Assembly (NCBI GenBank): GCA_014385265.1
Contig: JACRTJ010000019.1
Location: 1 to 59,411 of the forward strand
Length of the DNA stretch: 59,411 bases
Origin: Enterocloster hominis (ex Liu et al. 2021)
Lineage (GTDB): Bacteria > Bacillota > Clostridia > Lachnospirales > Lachnospiraceae
Reading direction: 5' to 3'
The position numbers were made by a program, and so were the translations under genes. Below the pieces are notes generated by a model. That model searched no databases, was not told the origin of the DNA, and was given only the letters and a program-made list of their open reading frames with translations. Positions 41,348 through 50,046 of this stretch are shown here, in pieces. The number at the start of each line of letters is the position of its first letter. The stretch's first letter is position 1.

Positions 41348-42211
41348 ATGACAAATGAAAAAATGAAGAAACGGGTCATGGAACTGCTTCTGGTGCTGGC
41401 CGGAAACGTCCTCATGTCCATCGGTGTAGGCGCCTTCGTGATCCCGGAGGAGCTGATGAGCGGCGGGGCCACCGGTCTGGGACTTCTGGCCGCCCACTAT
41501 TTCCACATTCCTGTGGCCGTGTTCCTGGGCGGCTACAACGCCATTATGTTCGTGGTGGGCGCACTCACCCTGGGAAAACATTTTGCGGTCACGACGCTGA
41601 TCAGCAGCTTTCTGTTCCCGTTCCTTTTAAGCCAGATCCAGCTTGTGGTCACTGAGCCGCTCACTGCGGATCCCATGCTGGCCACAGTCTTAGGCGGCCT
41701 TCTGATCGGAGCAGGCATCGGCCTGGTGATCCGTGCCGGTTCCTCCACCGGAGGAAACGACGTTCCTGTGCTCCTTCTTAAAAAGAAGCTGGGGATCCCC
41801 CTGTCTGTGTCCATGTACGGCTTTGATATCGTGATCCTCCTTTTCCAGATCCCTTATTCCCAGCTGGAAAAGGCCCTGTACAGCATCATCCTCATCATCC
41901 TGTATTCCATGATCGCCGATAAGGCCTCCACCATGGGAAAGAGCCGGATGCAGGTACGGATCATCAGCAAGGACTACCAGAAGATCACCGATGCCATCAA
42001 GACCCAGATCAACCGCGGCGTCACCCTGTACCACATCGCCGGAGGCTATACGGGAGAGGAATCCTGCGAGGTCATGACCATCCTCACCTCCAGGGAGTTA
42101 AACGAGCTCAGCGATCTGGTCACGGAGATCGATCCCAAGGCCTTTATGACCATTGCCCGTGTCAACGAGGCCAGAGGCCGCGGCTTCTCCATTGGGAAGA
42201 TGGAGCCGTAG
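41348..42211 (+). CDS. YitT family membrane protein
   Basis: About 287 residues. Five hydrophobic segments in the first 170 residues carry the family motif SGGATGLGLL and GAGIGLVIRAGSSTGGNDV. The C-terminal cytosolic DUF2179 domain (about 205-287) ends MTIARVNEARGRGFS. Function unknown. The frame extends upstream to 41297, but GAAGGGAGAAAGA supports the ATG at 41348. Confidence 0.9.
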   Translation: MTNEKMKKRVMELLLVLAGNVLMSIGVGAFVIPEELMSGGATGLGLLAAHYFHIPVAVFLGGYNAIMFVVGALTLGKHFAVTTLISSFLFPFLLSQIQLVVTEPLTADPMLATVLGGLLIGAGIGLVIRAGSSTGGNDVPVLLLKKKLGIPLSVSMYGFDIVILLFQIPYSQLEKALYSIILIILYSMIADKASTMGKSRMQVRIISKDYQKITDAIKTQINRGVTLYHIAGGYTGEESCEVMTILTSRELNELSDLVTEIDPKAFMTIARVNEARGRGFSIGKMEP

Positions 42212-42252
42212 GACCTCTCCGCCGGGGGCTTTGCTCTGATATCTGAATATTT

Positions 42253-43239
42253 CTAATACTGTGCAAACAAGGAGCCAAAGCCCCCGGTATGAAGATAGCA
42301 CACGGCTCCCTTTGCCTTCCCTTTTCTGATCCAGTCCTTCATTCCAACAACAACCTTACTGTTATAAATATTTTCAATAAAAATGCCCTCCTGCCTTGAA
42401 AAGCGCAGGATCTCCTCCTTGCTTTCCCTGGTATCCATGCCCCATCCGGCTCCTCTGTACAGATCAGATATCTCAGCGGTCTCCTCCACAGCTGCCTCCA
42501 TTGTAATCCCTGTAATTTTCTCTGTCTCATGTATGGTTTTCTCAATGTGCCGGATCAGGGTATCCCGGTCATCCTCCACACTTATAATCACGATGCGGAA
42601 CGGCCTGCCGAGCATTTCATTCCCATAGATCAGACCGGCGGCTACGCCTCCGTTTCCTCCAGGAGCAAAGATCGTCATGTTATGGATCTGCATTTCCTCA
42701 CATTGCCGCTTCATTTCACGTACAGCGGCAGTATAGCCCAGTGCTCCACGTCCAGTCGTCGCCCCGTTTCGCACCACATACGAAGGAATCCCAGCCTTTT
42801 CATAGGAAGCTGCCAATTCCTCTGTATATGCATTCCTTTCACTGGAATCACAGCTCCCTAAAAAATGGGAAACCGTTCCAAGAAGCCCGTTAAGCAGAAG
42901 ATTTCCCTCTTTTTTCTCCGGCTCCTCTCCATTATGCACCAGCTCACACTCCAGCCCCAGCCTGGCACAGGCCGCCGCCGTCAGCGTACAGAGATTCGAT
43001 TGCACAGGCCCCGCCGCCAGGATTTTTTTGCATCCTATGGAAACCGCCTCCCCAAGGATATATTCCAGGCTCCGGACCTTATTCCCTCCCGGTCCAAGCC
43101 CGGTCATATCGTCTCTTTTTATATAAGCCTGTACATCTTTATATTCCGAAAAACCAGAAAGTGCGTGAAGCGGCGTAGGCGCAGCCAGTAGCTGTACCCG
43201 CTCCGTCCGGTCCAAAAAATCTTCGATCCGCTCTCTCAT
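42253..43239 (-). CDS. ACC deaminase/D-cysteine desulfhydrase family PLP enzyme
   Basis: About 328 residues, a PLP fold-type II enzyme. The PLP lysine is in GPGGNKVRSLEYIL; a phosphate-binding loop FAPGGNGGVAAG follows. This family includes D-cysteine desulfhydrase (DcyD), ACC deaminase and D-amino-acid ammonia-lyases; substrate not determinable, D-cysteine desulfhydration being most common. The frame reaches 43365, but AAGGAGTGTAGGAG supports the ATG at 43239. Single gene, convergent with yitT. Confidence 0.88.
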   Translation of the reverse strand: MRERIEDFLDRTERVQLLAAPTPLHALSGFSEYKDVQAYIKRDDMTGLGPGGNKVRSLEYILGEAVSIGCKKILAAGPVQSNLCTLTAAACARLGLECELVHNGEEPEKKEGNLLLNGLLGTVSHFLGSCDSSERNAYTEELAASYEKAGIPSYVVRNGATTGRGALGYTAAVREMKRQCEEMQIHNMTIFAPGGNGGVAAGLIYGNEMLGRPFRIVIISVEDDRDTLIRHIEKTIHETEKITGITMEAAVEETAEISDLYRGAGWGMDTRESKEEILRFSRQEGIFIENIYNSKVVVGMKDWIRKGKAKGAVCYLHTGGFGSLFAQY

Positions 43240-43483
43240 ATCTCCTACACTCCTTATAAATGAAATATTGGGGCAAAAGCCTTTTTTACCCCCTCTGATG
43301 CAGCGTGTAATCCATAATTCCAGTATAGCATAGCGAGCCTCACTTAGACAGACCGATTCTTGCAATTCAGAATTTTTTCTTATCGGCTGTTTGCAGCTTC
43401 AACACAAGACTTCCAGATGCGATTAAGCAATAAAAAAAGTCCCAACCCCACATCCCTAAGTCTGCAAAATCGGAACCTTTCAG

Positions 43484-43556
43484 TGCGCCTTCGGGGGCTC
43501 GAACCCCGGACAAATAGATTAAGAGTCTACTGCTCTACCAACTGAGCTAAAGGCGC
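43484..43556 (-). tRNA. tRNA-Lys (anticodon CTT)
   Basis: A 73-base cloverleaf on the minus strand. The acceptor stem is GCGCCTT/AAGGCGC with discriminator A; the anticodon loop CTCTTAA reads CTT (Lys); the T-arm is CGGGG-TTCGAGC-CCCCG. CCA is not encoded (the next bases are CTG). The rest of 43240-43746 is non-coding and holds this gene's promoter and a short leader for the ABC operon. Confidence 0.97.
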
Positions 43557-43607
43557 TTGGTATTTTGTTTTTCTGTGTCTCTGTGTTATCTCCTTGACAC
43601 GTCCATT

Positions 43608-43636
43608 ATTATATGACAAGGTTCCGAAAAAGTCAA
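43608..43636 (-). promoter_or_regulatory. Promoter of tRNA-Lys
   Basis: TTGACT (43636-43631), 17 bases, TATAAT (43613-43608) on the minus strand, about 45 bases before the tRNA 5' end. Confidence 0.8.
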
Positions 43637-43746
43637 CACCTTTTTTTACTTTTTTTTTAAACTTTTTTACGTTTTCCCAAAACGCTTCCATCACCCCCCT
43701 CTCATATGGTAAAATAAGGGCCATAAAACAGGAAGGAGGACGGCTT

Positions 43747-44421
43747 ATGTTGGAGGTTTCCGGAATCTGTAAGTCCTATGGAAAACACAGGATCCTAAAC
43801 GGCGTCAGCTTTTCAGCCGGGCCCGGCCAGTGCGTGGGAATCGTCGGAACCAATGGCTGCGGAAAGACCACGCTTCTGTCGATCCTGGCGGGAGCCCTGC
43901 GTGCAGACAGCGGGAGCATCCGCATCAATGGGACCGAGATCCGGGGAAGGTCCGGGGCTGCCGCTGACCTTACGGCCTATGTTCCCCAGGAGAACCCGCT
44001 GATCGGAGAGCTGTCGGTAAAAGACAACCTGCTTTTATGGCACCGCGGAAGCCGGAAGGAGATGGAGAGGGATCTGACAGAGGGCTGCAGCTCTGTCCTG
44101 GGGATCGGCCCCATGCTGAAGAAGCGGGTGGATACCCTGTCCGGAGGCATGAAAAAGCGCCTCAGCATCGCCTGCGCCCTTTCAGGCCGCGCTCCTGTCC
44201 TCATTATGGACGAACCAGGAGCCGCCCTGGACCTGGAATGTAAACGGGATATACAGGCCTATCTGAAAGCCTACACGGCAGACGGAGGGACTGTGATCCT
44301 TACCTCCCATGAAATGGAGGAGCTGGCCCTGTGTACCAGTATGTACGTCTTAAAGGACGGAGTTCTGACTAAGACCAGAAACAGTCTCTCAGCCGAAGAG
44401 CTGATCCGACAGTTTCAATAA
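43747..44421 (+). CDS. ABC transporter ATP-binding protein
   Basis: About 224 residues. Walker A GTNGCGKTTLLSI, signature LSGGMKKRLSIACAL and Walker B VLIMDEPGAALDL are present; switch TSHEMEEL. Start is ATG at 43747 after GGAAGGAGG; the open frame extends upstream but overlaps the extended -10 TGG-TAAAAT at 43710. It is the motor for the two permeases at 46275-48595, an exporter with unknown cargo. Three downstream genes follow tightly. Confidence 0.92.
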   Translation: MLEVSGICKSYGKHRILNGVSFSAGPGQCVGIVGTNGCGKTTLLSILAGALRADSGSIRINGTEIRGRSGAAADLTAYVPQENPLIGELSVKDNLLLWHRGSRKEMERDLTEGCSSVLGIGPMLKKRVDTLSGGMKKRLSIACALSGRAPVLIMDEPGAALDLECKRDIQAYLKAYTADGGTVILTSHEMEELALCTSMYVLKDGVLTKTRNSLSAEELIRQFQ

Positions 44422-44440
44422 ACAGAAATGGAGGAACTAT

Positions 44441-46273
44441 ATGATTTGTTTTAAATGTGGAGCAGAAATTCCCGAAGGAAGTACCATTTGTCCCGTATGC
44501 CATGCAGATCTGACCCTGGAGTTTGCCCAGACGGATCCCCAGGAGACCGGATCCGTCTCCGGCGGAGACAGCCCTGCCTCTGAAACAGCCCCGTCCTCCG
44601 GTTCTCTCCCCTCTGTACCGGAGGAACCAAAGCCCGGAAAGAAAGGGATGAAGATTCTGATCGCCGCAGGCGTGGTGGCAGCCGCAGGAGCGGCAGCGGC
44701 CTTTGCCTTCACTCAGATGAACGCCAAAGATCCCAAGGAAGCCGTGGTAGATGCTTTTCAAACAGCCTTTTCCCACGAACAGGTATCTCCAGCTGAGGAT
44801 ATTTTCGGACTCAGCCAGTTTTCCAGCGCTTCTGTCTCCTCTGATGCAGAAGCAGGTCTGACCTTAAGCCTGGACAGCAGCTCCATGGAAGAGCTGAACG
44901 CCCTTACCGGCGGCGGTCTCCGCATTTCCAGCCGGAATGATGTTTCAAATAAGAAGAGCGATGCCAACGTGGGAGTCGTTTACAATGGCATGGATGTGGT
45001 AAACCTGGATCTTTATTATGGAGACCACACGCTGATGGCCGCCATCCCGGAGCTGTCGGAAAAGGTCCTCACCATGGATCTGGGAGACGGCCTGGCAGAC
45101 CGGATCAAAAATTCCCCTGCCATGAGCCGCCTTCTGGATGAAAACGGCATCTCTGCCGACGCGGCAGCCGCTTATCTGACGGAGGTCACTGCCCTGGCCG
45201 AAGAAAATGCCGCTGCGGGAGGAAACACGCTGGATCTTCCCGCCCTTATGGACCGTTACAGAGAGGGCTGCAAGGCCCAGGAAAATTTCAAGGCGGCGCT
45301 GACCGTGGAAAAGACTGATAAAAGCACCGTTACTGTCAATGGACAGGAAAAGGAATGCCGCGGCTACTCTGTGCTGGTCAGCAAGGCGGCGCTGATCGAC
45401 TTCTTGCGGACCTCCTCGGACTTTTTCCTCCAGGATGACGCCTTGAAAAACCAGTACCTGCGCCAGCTGGAGCTGACCGTAAAGCTGAACGGTCTCATGG
45501 GCGGCTCTGTTCCCGCCACAGCCGAAGAGCTTCAGGCAGACGCCTACGAGGAAGCAAAGGCAGCCGCAGACCAGATGATCCAGGCCCTGGACGCGTCCCT
45601 GACGGACATCCAGATGACCGTATACCTGGATAAGGACGGCGTGCTCACCTCAGTCCTGGGCTCCACTGTAATAAACGGCGGGATCACAGGCAGCGACGGC
45701 GACAGCCAGACCGTTCCCACTGAGGTGGCCTTTGAAGCTGTGTTTGAAGGCGGCGCATACCCGCTCCAGAACCTCACCGGCCAGCTCACCATCGGAAGCG
45801 GCGACGACGCCATGGCTCTATACCTGGTAAAGCAGGGTGTTTATGACGATAAAAAGCTCACCTGTGACGCTTCCCTGGATCTTGTGTCCGGCTCCGGAGA
45901 CAGCGCTCCGTCTGTTTCCATCCTGTATTCCGGCAGCTACATAACAGAAAGCGGCGATTACCATATTTCCCTGGAAGCCGTGGAAAACGGATCCCAGCTC
46001 TTTAAGATCTCCGCCTCCGGCATCGTAAGCCAGCTGGAAAAGGGAACGAGCATCCAGGCGGATATCGACTCCCTGGAGATCTCCACCGCTGACTCTTCCC
46101 TGATCTTCAGCGGCAATTACTATTTTAAACCTCTTTCCGGCGAGATCGCTCCCCTGGAGGGAACTCCCATGGACGTTCTGGCCGCCACTGAAGAGGACTG
46201 GTATTCCCTGATCATGGAAGGCGCTTACGGGTTCATGGAAGTGGCCGACCGGCTGGGAATCCCCTTATATTAA
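44441..46273 (+). CDS. Zinc-ribbon membrane protein of an ABC export cluster
   Basis: A 610-residue protein. The first 25 residues form a zinc ribbon (CFKCGAEIPEGSTICPVC). After a Ser/Pro-rich linker a single membrane helix (about residues 69-90, KILIAAGVVAAAGAAAAFAF) anchors a large extracytoplasmic region with acidic, Ala-rich helical repeats. No catalytic motif seen. It is 19 bases after the ATPase gene and one base before a permease, so it is an integral part of the cluster. Similar zinc-ribbon anchors are common in Lachnospiraceae, but their function is not known. Confidence 0.75.
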   Translation: MICFKCGAEIPEGSTICPVCHADLTLEFAQTDPQETGSVSGGDSPASETAPSSGSLPSVPEEPKPGKKGMKILIAAGVVAAAGAAAAFAFTQMNAKDPKEAVVDAFQTAFSHEQVSPAEDIFGLSQFSSASVSSDAEAGLTLSLDSSSMEELNALTGGGLRISSRNDVSNKKSDANVGVVYNGMDVVNLDLYYGDHTLMAAIPELSEKVLTMDLGDGLADRIKNSPAMSRLLDENGISADAAAAYLTEVTALAEENAAAGGNTLDLPALMDRYREGCKAQENFKAALTVEKTDKSTVTVNGQEKECRGYSVLVSKAALIDFLRTSSDFFLQDDALKNQYLRQLELTVKLNGLMGGSVPATAEELQADAYEEAKAAADQMIQALDASLTDIQMTVYLDKDGVLTSVLGSTVINGGITGSDGDSQTVPTEVAFEAVFEGGAYPLQNLTGQLTIGSGDDAMALYLVKQGVYDDKKLTCDASLDLVSGSGDSAPSVSILYSGSYITESGDYHISLEAVENGSQLFKISASGIVSQLEKGTSIQADIDSLEISTADSSLIFSGNYYFKPLSGEIAPLEGTPMDVLAATEEDWYSLIMEGAYGFMEVADRLGIPLY

Positions 46274-46274
46274 T

Positions 46275-47462
46275 ATGAAGATACGTCTGTTTTATCTGAA
46301 GCTGGAATTAAAACGGGCGCTGAAATGCCTCCCTCTGATGGCAGCCGGGGCAGCCGTACTGATGTTTTTCATGGGTGCGGCTGCCCTTCTGGCAGGCAAG
46401 GCCCTGTACGGCGGTCAGGCGGCGGGGCGGATCACCGTCGGCGTAGCTCTTCCTGAAAACGACATTTTAGCGAAGCAGGTGACCTCCATGCTCAGCTCTC
46501 TGGAAAGTGTAAAAAGTATCTGTGATCTTTCCTACATGAGCCGGGAGGAGTGTCTGGAAGGGATGGAAAACGGAGAGCTTCTGGCCGCCCTGCTGGTGCC
46601 GGAGGGCTTTGTCCAGGACATCATGAGCGGCGTCAACACACCGGTCTCCGTGCTTCTTCCGGAGAACGCCGGAGTGGAAAGCCGGATCTTTAAGGAGCTG
46701 GCCGATGCGGGGGCGCAGACCTTAAGCGCCGCCCAGGCCGGGATCTACGCCGGGGACGAGGTCCTGGACCAGTTTCACTGCTCAGAGGCCAGGGCACAGC
46801 TGGAGCGGGATCTGAACCGCCTGTATCTGGAATACAGCCTCCCCCGCGGTGAGCTGTTCCGGAAAACGGCGGTGAGCGCCTCGGGGGATGTAAAGCCGGT
46901 GGTCTTTTATGCCATCAGCCTTTTCATCCTGGCCCTTATGCTGTCAGCCATCCCTGTTTCGGGCTTTCTCCAGCCCCTGGATCCTGTGCTGCGCAGACAG
47001 CTCCTCCTGGCCGGCGTCGGTCCCGTTTCCATGATCCTCTCCCGGATCCTGGGGCTGGCCCTTCTCTATATGATCCTTCTCCTGTCTGCCTCCTCCGCAG
47101 CTGTCCTTACAGGCGCCATTCCGTTTTCCTCCGCACTTCCCGCAGCGCTTCTGCTCTTAAGCGTTTCTGCGGCATCCCTGGCTGTATGCGCCTTCCAGGC
47201 GGCGGGGAACCGGATGGGAGGCGTACTTTTTCTGTTCCTGGGAGCCACAGCGCTGCACTTTTTTTCCGGCGGGATCCTGCCCCTGGTGTTCCTTCCCTCT
47301 GCCTTCCAGAAGGCGGCCCCGTTCCTTCCGCCCTATATTTTCATTGAGACTGTAAAAATGGCTGTCACCGCCCACTGGGAGCCCTGGATCTTTGCGGCGC
47401 TCCCGGCAGTTTTCCTGGCGGGAACTTTCATAAGCCTGGCATTTGAGGTAAAACGCCCATGA
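46275..47462 (+). CDS. ABC-2 type transporter permease
   Basis: A 395-residue permease of the ABC-2/YhgE type. One N-terminal helix (GAAVLMFFMGAAALLAG) is followed by a 180-residue extracytoplasmic domain and five helices from about residue 215 onward. The start is one base after the previous stop, with no clear ribosome site, so it relies on coupling; it overlaps the next gene in ATGA. Confidence 0.85.
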   Translation: MKIRLFYLKLELKRALKCLPLMAAGAAVLMFFMGAAALLAGKALYGGQAAGRITVGVALPENDILAKQVTSMLSSLESVKSICDLSYMSREECLEGMENGELLAALLVPEGFVQDIMSGVNTPVSVLLPENAGVESRIFKELADAGAQTLSAAQAGIYAGDEVLDQFHCSEARAQLERDLNRLYLEYSLPRGELFRKTAVSASGDVKPVVFYAISLFILALMLSAIPVSGFLQPLDPVLRRQLLLAGVGPVSMILSRILGLALLYMILLLSASSAAVLTGAIPFSSALPAALLLLSVSAASLAVCAFQAAGNRMGGVLFLFLGATALHFFSGGILPLVFLPSAFQKAAPFLPPYIFIETVKMAVTAHWEPWIFAALPAVFLAGTFISLAFEVKRP

Positions 47463-48595
47463 AAAAAGTCATTCTATGGTTTTTCTTATGCTGCAAGCGA
47501 TATCTGAAGCGGATCCCGTTTCTGCTCCTTCTGGCCGCCCTTCCTCTGACCGCCCTCGCCGCATCCAGGATGGAAAACGGGAAGGACGGTACGGTACGGA
47601 TCGCCGTCTGCTGTCTGGATCCAGAGCCGGCCAGCCTGGGAAACCGGTTAAAGGAGAATCTCCTGGCCCGGGATACGGGACTGTTCTCTTTTTATCCATG
47701 CGAAAATGAACAGCAGGTACGGGACCATGTGGCCGCCCGGAAGGCAGAGTGCGGATATCTGATCCCCGAAAACCTGGAACAGAAAATAAACAGCGGACGC
47801 TTTAAACGCTCCATCACCGTTTTTTCCGCTCCCTCCACCATGACGGCCTCCCTTTCCACCGAGGTGGTATTCTCAGAGCTGGCCGCCATCCAGAACAAGG
47901 ATATCCTGGAGGATTACGTGGAGCAGGGCGCCGCCTTTGACGCCCTGGGGGCTGCGGGATCCCCGGAACGGAAAAAGGCCTCCGGACAGGCCGGAGACCT
48001 TTATAAGGAACGGATGGAGGACGGCAGTACCTTCCGTTTTGAGTATGTATACACGTATTCGCCGGGACAGACCGGAAACGGCTCCGGGGAGACCGGGACC
48101 GCAGCCCCTTCCCCAGGCCTCTTTCCAGTCCGTGGGCTGACGGCCGTGTTCCTTTTTATCACTGGACTTTACAGCGCGGTCACAGCCGCAGAAGACAGCC
48201 GCAGGGGGCTTTTTACCCCTCTTCCGGTCCGTCTCCGCCTTTCCTGCCGCTTCGCCTCCCTGGCGGCTCCTGTGGCCCTGGCGGCCCTGTCCGGACTTTC
48301 TGCGGTGCTCCTCTCGGGAGGACCGGGAATCTCATCCGGCGGTGCGGCGGCCATCCTCCCGGAGGCGGCGGCCATGGCCCTTTACGCCCTTGCCGTTTCC
48401 GTTTTCTCCATGGCCCTGGGAGCCATCCTTAAAACGCCGGAGGCCCTGGGCGCTGCGATCCCCTTCTTCATCATCGGAAGCCTGGTCTTCTGCCCCGTAT
48501 TTTTTGATGCAGAACGGCTTCTTCCCGGGCTTGGACAGGCCGGAAGGCTCTTTCTGCCTTATTACTACCTCCGAGGCTTCTTCCACTGGCCTTAA
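47459..48595 (+). CDS. Second ABC-2 type permease
   Basis: A 378-residue permease-like protein with the same layout: N-terminal helix (FLLLLAALPLTALA), extracytoplasmic domain to about residue 220, then five or six helices. It probably heterodimerises with the preceding permease. An eight-base inverted repeat (48583-48590 with 48598-48605) spans the stop codon. Confidence 0.85.
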   Translation: MKKVILWFFLCCKRYLKRIPFLLLLAALPLTALAASRMENGKDGTVRIAVCCLDPEPASLGNRLKENLLARDTGLFSFYPCENEQQVRDHVAARKAECGYLIPENLEQKINSGRFKRSITVFSAPSTMTASLSTEVVFSELAAIQNKDILEDYVEQGAAFDALGAAGSPERKKASGQAGDLYKERMEDGSTFRFEYVYTYSPGQTGNGSGETGTAAPSPGLFPVRGLTAVFLFITGLYSAVTAAEDSRRGLFTPLPVRLRLSCRFASLAAPVALAALSGLSAVLLSGGPGISSGGAAAILPEAAAMALYALAVSVFSMALGAILKTPEALGAAIPFFIIGSLVFCPVFFDAERLLPGLGQAGRLFLPYYYLRGFFHWP

Positions 48596-48617
48596 AAGCC
48601 AGTGGAACGGCCCGCGC

Positions 48618-48935
48618 TTATAAAACCGAATCCAGGAGCTTTCTGAGGTCAGAGGCGCTCTGAAGGCCCACCTTCCGCTCCACAGCCCTGCCATCCTTAA
48701 AAAGGATCAGCGTGGGAACGTTCATAACGCCGTAGCGGCCTGCGATATCCATGCTCTCCTCCACATCCAGCTTTCCGATCACAGCCCTTCCCTCATACTC
48801 CTCCGCCAGCTTTTCCACTGCCGGAGCCATCATTTTACAGGGGCCGCACCAGGTGGCAAAAAAATCCACAAGAACAGGTTTATCCGAACCCAGTACCTCT
48901 GTGTCAAAATCAGCGGCTGTAAACATTTTTTCCAT
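48618..48935 (-). CDS. trxA: Thioredoxin
   Basis: About 105 residues, normal size. The active site is WCGPCKMM with both redox cysteines; cis-Pro follows in NVPTLILF. The last candidate start before the fold, ATG at 48935, has GGAG eight bases ahead and is preferred over upstream alternatives in the same frame. Convergent with the ABC permease. Confidence 0.95.
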   Translation of the reverse strand: MEKMFTAADFDTEVLGSDKPVLVDFFATWCGPCKMMAPAVEKLAEEYEGRAVIGKLDVEESMDIAGRYGVMNVPTLILFKDGRAVERKVGLQSASDLRKLLDSVL

Positions 48936-48957
48936 ATGCATTTCTCCTTTATGATTT

Positions 48958-49104
48958 TTATTTTTTTGTTTTTTTACCCTTTCCGCAGAGCGCGGCGCTG
49001 GCCTCGTCAAAACACTTTTTAAACCGCAGCACTGTGCGGTCCAGCTCCGTCTTATCGCAGGTTGCCCTGGCTAGGCTCCTCCGGATCCTGGTCTTTATGT
49101 CCAT
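48958..49104 (-). CDS. Possible 48-residue basic protein between trmB and trxA
   Basis: An open frame not usually listed because of its size: ATG at 49104 with GGAG five bases ahead, ending TAA at 48960-48958. It begins MDIKTRIRRSLARATCDK, contains a long amphipathic helix and ends in Lys-rich GKGKKTKK. It fits the gap between trmB and thioredoxin on the same strand. I do not recognise it; it could be chance. Confidence 0.35.
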   Translation of the reverse strand: MDIKTRIRRSLARATCDKTELDRTVLRFKKCFDEASAALCGKGKKTKK

Positions 49105-49177
49105 AAACGCTCCATGGCTGTTTTCTCGTAATATTGTATGCAGGCCGGCACCTTCTATCCTTTTAAAAAGAGAACTC

Positions 49178-49819
49178 TTATTTTTTTCTGGACGCCACCA
49201 GCTTGCAGATGGGCTTTCCCTCTGAGCAGAACTTTGTCTCGTACTCGGTCATCACATTCCCCTCCGCCATTTCGCTGTTGTGAAGATCGAAGGTGTGGGC
49301 ATCCACCGTCCATCCGGCTTCCGGAATGGACTCCAGGGAGTACCGGAACAGGTCCTGGTTGTCGGTTTTAAATTCGATGATCCCGTCTTTTTTAAGGATC
49401 TGATCATAAATAGGAAGAAACCGGTCAGAGGTCAGCCGTCTCTTGGCGTGACGGTCCTTGGGCCACGGATCCGAGAAATTCAGATAGATCCGGTCCACCT
49501 CTCCGGCATCAAAAACGTCCGCCAGCTCCAGGGCATCGATCCGCATGAAGTAAATGTTGGACAGCTCCAGCTGGGACCGCTTCTGGAGCCCCCTTAACAG
49601 CACGCTGGAATACCGTTCAATACCAATGTAATTCACATCCGGATTCTTTTCCGCCAGTTCCATGATGAATTTTCCCTTTCCCATACCCACCTCGATACGG
49701 ATCGGATTCTGGTTTCCAAAAAATTCATGCCATTTTCCCTTTAAGCCCTGGGGATCCTGGATCACATAGGGGCTTTCTGCGATCTGCTCTTCTGCGCCTT
49801 TAATATGGCGTAATCTCAT
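49178..49819 (-). CDS. trmB: tRNA (guanine-N7-)-methyltransferase
   Basis: A 213-residue SAM-dependent methyltransferase that makes m7G46 in tRNA. The SAM-binding motif GMGKGKFIMELA is near residue 45; YIGIERYSSVL and the RIYLNFSDPWPKDRHAKRR segment, the family signature, are present. AGGAGGACATAAAAAT precedes the ATG. Confidence 0.96.
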   Translation of the reverse strand: MRLRHIKGAEEQIAESPYVIQDPQGLKGKWHEFFGNQNPIRIEVGMGKGKFIMELAEKNPDVNYIGIERYSSVLLRGLQKRSQLELSNIYFMRIDALELADVFDAGEVDRIYLNFSDPWPKDRHAKRRLTSDRFLPIYDQILKKDGIIEFKTDNQDLFRYSLESIPEAGWTVDAHTFDLHNSEMAEGNVMTEYETKFCSEGKPICKLVASRKK

Positions 49820-49866
49820 ATTTTTATGTCCTCCTGATCTGTTTTCATCTGTTTTTTGTATCTGCT

Positions 49867-49895
49867 ATTTTACCATCCTGTTCCTGTATTTGCAA
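49867..49895 (-). promoter_or_regulatory. Promoter of trmB
   Basis: TTGCAA (49895-49890), 17 bases, TAAAAT (49872-49867) on the minus strand, about 40 bases before the start. Confidence 0.6.
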
Positions 49896-49984
49896 CAGCG
49901 GCCATGGACAGAAGCGTGTGCTCTGGAATGGAGGCTTCAAAAGCTGTTATCGTTTTTTGGAATATTTCCACGAATGTTCACAAA

Positions 49985-50012
49985 TTGTTAATGCAAATTT
50001 TTCATTTATAAT
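49985..50012 (+). promoter_or_regulatory. Promoter of the SH3 protein gene
   Basis: TTGTTA (49985-49990), 16 bases, TATAAT (50007-50012), about 35 bases before the start. Confidence 0.6.
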
Positions 50013-50046
50013 AGGATTATAGAGTGACAATATGGAGGAAATATCT

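Noticed and set aside
48583..48605. Terminator after the last ABC permease
   Set aside because: The eight-base dyad has no T-run on either strand; it may still act, but I cannot support it as a terminator.
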